A DNA stretch of 64,000 bases, taken from assembly GCA_036877525.1 (NCBI GenBank), contig JAZGTH010000088.1:1516501-1580500 (forward strand), read 5' to 3'. The notes under the pieces were generated by a model that was not told the DNA's origin, ran no database searches, and saw nothing but the letters and a program-made list of their open reading frames with translations. The DNA comes from Chromobotia macracanthus (taxonomy: Eukaryota > Chordata > Actinopteri > Cypriniformes > Botiidae). How positions within the stretch are numbered: the stretch's first letter is position 1; every line of letters begins with the position of its first letter. The position numbers and the translations under genes are program-made. Of this stretch, positions 38,346 to 64,000 are shown piece after piece.

Positions 38346-41300
38346 AAGCATGACAGAACTGAAAAACAATAATGTTACAACAATAATAAATAATCCCATG
38401 TATCCCATTTTACAATTTTAAAGCCTAATGTGAGGCTGATTAAAACTTTGCTAGTATTTTATCTAGTAAAATTGGTTTGGTTAAAGGATTTTATTTAGTT
38501 TTTGTGGTGGGAACTTTTGACAACACAATAAAATTACTCACCAAATTACTCACATCCTCCCCACCCAAAGAAACAGCGTAGTAACTTCATAGCAACACCT
38601 TGGCAACCACTTACAACACTGAGGCTGTTTAATGTCATCATTACTGCTGCTAGAAGTTAAGCATTAATCTGACAAGTGAGATATAGGTGAGCGTTATAGG
38701 TGCACTATATTTTAAATATTATATAACTATGATCATTACCTATCATTAGCATCTTTCTGAAACTCTTCTTAACCTGTGAGCTAAACTGCACATAAATATT
38801 GGCTTAAATATACAGTTTTGACATTTCCCCATTCAATTACCTAGGATCTGCACTTACACATGACTGAAAATATCTGCCTGAGTGTGTTCCCAAGATGGCC
38901 GCCGAGCGAACCGACTTGCCTCGGAAGAGATTTCGGTTTTACTGCATAAACAGTCTGAACACTCAGCATGCAGTCGACTGATTCACATTAACAGCAGAAA
39001 CTTCAGAGAGACACAGCAACGGACAGTCGTGTATTATTTATGATTCAACCGAAAAGTTCAGCACAAGATTTCTACTGAAATGATTTCGCTGATACACAAG
39101 CAGCTTCACTAAAAAGAAGTTCTTCAAAACTTTGTTGTGAAATTGATATACCAGATCAAGACTGTTTCAATGTTTCGAGACTGTCTAACGCTGACAAACT
39201 GATAAAAGCGACAGTCAGAATTAAATATGGATAAAACGATTGTCACTGCTGTTTTAGTTAATGCACATGCATATTCTAAAATAAAAAATAATGTTTATTT
39301 TTACAGTTTATACATTTATATGAGTGTATATGAGTGTCTCCGACATGCAAAACACATCAACACTCTTCAAATTCATTTGATCTTTATTCATATTAAATTG
39401 AAAATATAGTTTTTAACAGGATCATGTAACAAACATGGGGACAGCAGTTCTGTTCAGCTGGCATTGTGTTTTGAGAAGGGAAACATGAAGAGGAATGATC
39501 CAAACTAATGACCTGACTGACTTTATCTCTGTGTTTTCACATGTCTACACAGCTGACAAAACTCTTCAACACAGCAGCTGACCAAAAGATATCTGGACAT
39601 CAAAGTTACAGTTAAATATATCGCCAGTCCATGTTATGCATATAATTACATTATTACTTAAATCAGTTGTATTTACAATAAATGATACATTTTAAATTAT
39701 AAAACAAGAAATTTGCTGTCACAAACTACACTTTGTGACTGTCGAATGTTAGTGTAACGTTTACGGTTGATGAACAACACCTGTGCAAATTTGATGGAAA
39801 TGATGTCCACAAAACATTTCACAGGTGAAGATGGCTAAGAAAGGTATGTTTGATATTTTGTTCGCTAATTTTATGACATTTATACATTGTTAATTGTGCA
39901 TTAAGTGTCCAGATCTTTTGGGAGTCACAGTCAGTTCACTCTTCTTCCTGTTCGGTTTCGCTGGCACACACACACACTCTAAAAAAGGTGTTACAAAAGG
40001 TTCTTCACAGAGATGCTGTAGAAGAACCATATCTGTTTCCCCATTGAACCACTGAGTGAAAGGTTCTTAAAAGACTCAATTATTTCTGACCTTTTTATAG
40101 TCTAAAGAACCTTTTCCAGTACAAAGAACCTTTTGTGAAACAGAAAGATTCAAAGAATTTTAAAGGTTCTTTATTTAGCCATGCAGCCAAAATTGGTTCT
40201 TCTATGGCATTGTGTAGCATCACTTTTTTACAAGTGAATGATCAATAGTGGACTGGTAACGTTTGAGAAGTGGTGACTTCTCAAAACTTCAGGCAGGGCT
40301 GTAACTCATAAAATAATCAAGAAAATACCATCAAATCAAAGGCAGACAATGAAAATGTCTATAATAGAAGTAAGAAAGTACACTGCCAATATATCAGTAG
40401 TTTGTTTTTAAATTAGGTTGACAAATACAGAATTAATTTTTTATGTTGAGCCTTGCTGTAAATTTTAAACAGTCATATTTACAATTAATAAAGAATATTA
40501 AGGTAAAGAAGAGAGAAAATGGGCACTTATGGAGAAAAGGGAAAAGGGCCACAACTAACCATAGAAGCAGCAGGAGCTTAAAATCACAGAACAGTGTGTG
40601 ACACAAAGAAACAGGCCCAAGAAAAACAACATTACAGACACACAGATAGTGACACTGTGTCAGACTGTTACTACAGACACTGTATGTTAGACAGACGCGA
40701 ACGCTTCAAGAAAACAAAATAAACAAAAAGCAGTAAAAGTGTTGATGCAACAGTCTCTATATGTACACAAATGTCATCGCTTTACAAAAAATACTCCTCA
40801 CATTTCTTTTGGACATACCGAGCAAATTCTCTAAACACCTGTGCAGTCACGGCTCAGAAATATGATACATTTTGCTGCATAAAAATGTTTTTATTACGTT
40901 GCAGTAGCGCTAACAAGCACACGTTCTGCTCGCTTCCTGGTTTGTCATAAATGTACACGGTTTGGTAGAAATTGGTTATGTGTTTACAGGAATTACCGCA
41001 ATGAATCTAAGGTTTGCCTAACGTAACGTTAGTATTATATATAGTTCACGGCAGTCAGAATTTTAACTGTACCTGCAAATCTGTTAGATCGGTAAATCTT
41101 ACGTTCTCTTAAGTTCTTCCTTATGCATCAGGTTCTATTCTTAGTTATTAATTCAAGTTAAAAATGTTCCTGTCAAATATGGGTTACAGTAAAATTTTAA
41201 ATATAAATGTTTCAGAGCTATTTCATACAGTTATACAGTGCATAAAGACTGCTTAAATCTTTCCATTATATTTTAACTAGTAGTTTGTGGCACTAAAACT

Positions 41301-42987
41301 GCTAGGCCAGAAAGCACAAATACTGATGAACCCTATGACTTGAATACACTGTCCTGTAAGTCTTTCCAGAAAAAAATCATCTGCAAGATGCTTAAATGTA
41401 AACATGTAAAAAAAAGTTCCCCAAACTGTCATTTATACATCAAATGTCACAAAAGTACAATGATGGTATCAGTGTCTGGAGAACAGGTGATCATTTGGCA
41501 GTTTAACACTGTTAAAATGTAACGTGTTGGATCTCATTGGATTATTTACCAGTAAATGTCTTTTGATGAGCTACAAATTAAACACACTTCACAAAACTGG
41601 GTTATCTGAAACTACAGACTCATCTGATAATATATCATTTAATGCTGCACAGACACACAAATCTACATTTGAAAACAGATTTGAAACTACACACAATGCT
41701 TGTGCTACACCTGTGTTTACTGTAGGTGTGACTTTAGCACGAAATAAAGAGAAATATTGTAAGTGTTTGAAATATTTACCTTTAGATTTCTGATGTTATC
41801 ATTTCTAACAGTGTAACGTGCAACACAATGTATGTAAACTGTCAACTAAACAAAATGCATTTGTGTCATGGAATATAAATGAAATGCCCTTAAAACGTTT
41901 TAGCAGCCATTTGCAATAAATAGTAATGATAAATGTTGTGGCCAAAGTCCATTTTTCATTTTTGAATTTGATAAACTAACACACTGCATTGCACAAAGAA
42001 ACCTACAATTCCTACTAAATTTAAAATATTACCAGAAGTTGAAAAGTAAAAGAATTTGTTTGATTTGGTGACTTTTGTACGATTCAACCCAAATGAACGA
42101 GTATCATCGTCTACAAAAGTCTCATTAGCAACCTAAGCCTTTTTTAATTGATAGAAAGTTTTTTTAACCTGTTTCTTCTAAGAAAGTTTAATTCCAGTTA
42201 CCAGACACTCTTCATCAGAGGCCACACAATAACAGTAAATTAATGTAAACACCCTATAAAGTATAACCGAACTCTTCTCTCGGACAGCTGAAGAGTTCAC
42301 TCACTCATCAGGGGAAAATGACCCCTGACTTCATTAACCAATCCTGTATAATGTCTTGTTTTCATTATGAACACAAGTTTATCAGCCTTCTGTTTAATAT
42401 ACTGTGTTGAGGAATTAAACTGTCCACAATTTCACAATATTTGTGTGTCTAATAGCAGTTGTGTCGGTAGGGCAGCAGTTTAACTGGTTTTAAATGTCGA
42501 ATCTATGTGCTGAAAAAATGTGTGAGCATTATACAGAATTTCTTAAATAAAATAAATGTCAGATCTGTTACTTGAAACAAACATGCAAAATGAAAACTTC
42601 ATTTAGAACATCCCTGTTTTTCATACTTGCCCATCTGAAGTTGCTACCAACACCCTGTGGAAACTCTTTGACATCTAATATATGTATTTTCAACAGCTGA
42701 ATGTCAAGGTTATATATCTCACAAAAATATTAAAGAAAAACAAAAGAACACAATGATGTTTTTTTGGGTTGCTGAAAGGAACTTTGGGATGGCATTTCGG
42801 ATGGACGTGGTTGGAGTTATCTTTCCTCCTCATTTGATGGCCTCTTTCTTGAACGTTATACAATGTACGTTTGTGGCTTTTATCATTTCTTGTCCTGTTC
42901 TTCTGACCAATGCAGGATCAAGGAAAGACATTTAAGGTAAGGTGCTGGTAGAAGAACCAGGCTCTACAGAACATGGAGATCTGATTG
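38346..42987. other. Region downstream of erbb4, probably including its 3' UTR
   Basis: AT-rich non-coding DNA follows the erbb4 stop on the minus strand. ErbB4 transcripts usually have long 3' UTRs, so part of 41-43 kb is likely transcribed; the end could not be fixed. A YY1-like aagatggccgcc at 38892-38903 and the family D repeat at 39985 are the only marked features. Confidence 0.4.
39985..40235. repeat. Family D (aaagaacc) repeat, copy 2
   Basis: Shares tagtctaaagaaccttttcc, gaaccttttgtga and ggcattgtgtagca with copy 1 in the same order. Confidence 0.65.
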
Positions 42988-63809
<20,822 letters not shown>

Positions 63810-64000
63810 CTGTTTTATCAAACATAAAAAAGCAAAACCTTATTAAGTATAAAAGTATTGAATTACAGGGGAGTAGTGATCATTATAAATGCGGTGGACA
63901 TGGGCACGTCTATATATCTATATATCAAAACCTTTCTGCCTGCTGGCACTGCAGGAGGAATTGATTTGCACATACAGCAGTTTCTGAGAGCGAATCTCTG

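Overview
The window is vertebrate nuclear DNA, almost certainly from a teleost and probably a cypriniform. Coding sequence is broken into short exons with GT..AG introns. Protein similarity is closest to fish Mx, PCNP, fast-muscle myosin light chain and ErbB4. The intergenic DNA is AT-rich and full of short inverted-repeat elements, tRNA-derived SINEs and microsatellites. No bacterial, CRISPR or phage-like structure is present. Gene models were built by reading splice sites and matching remembered protein families; no alignment was run.

Layout. (1) 1-6470: repeat-rich DNA without a recognised gene. (2) 6568-11884, plus strand: a complete 12-exon interferon-induced Mx GTPase gene (618 codons), with an ISRE-like motif just upstream. 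The start of its exon 5, which carries the G4 nucleotide-binding motif, is present three times in a 58-bp tandem array. (3) 13153-15140, minus strand: a complete 5-exon pcnp gene, converging on Mx. (4) 16182-19386, minus strand: a complete 6-exon fast skeletal myosin essential light chain (mylz3/myl1 type, 151 aa); its first coding exon holds only the ATG. (5) About 19.5-42.9 kb: a 23-kb gene desert of repeats, microsatellites and one unexplained exon-like segment near 28.2 kb. (6) 42988-63809, minus strand: the last 18 coding exons of an erbb4 receptor tyrosine kinase gene. They run from the middle of the ectodomain to the stop codon; the 5' exons lie beyond the right edge.

The genes do not form a pathway. 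A myosin light chain gene beside ERBB4 is reminiscent of the MYL1-ERBB4 neighbourhood of human chromosome 2. Mx and pcnp are separate neighbours.

Main points for follow-up: the triplicated splice acceptor and exon start in Mx; a DFG-to-DFS change plus other changes in the ErbB4 activation segment; an ErbB4 juxtamembrane exon of JM-b type with no visible JM-a exon; a rebuilt ErbB4 tail that has lost two PPxY motifs and gained about 125 residues; a 42-bp minisatellite of about 35 units in an erbb4 intron; and about 15 copies of one CCCAGCTAACA-ended element spread over the window.
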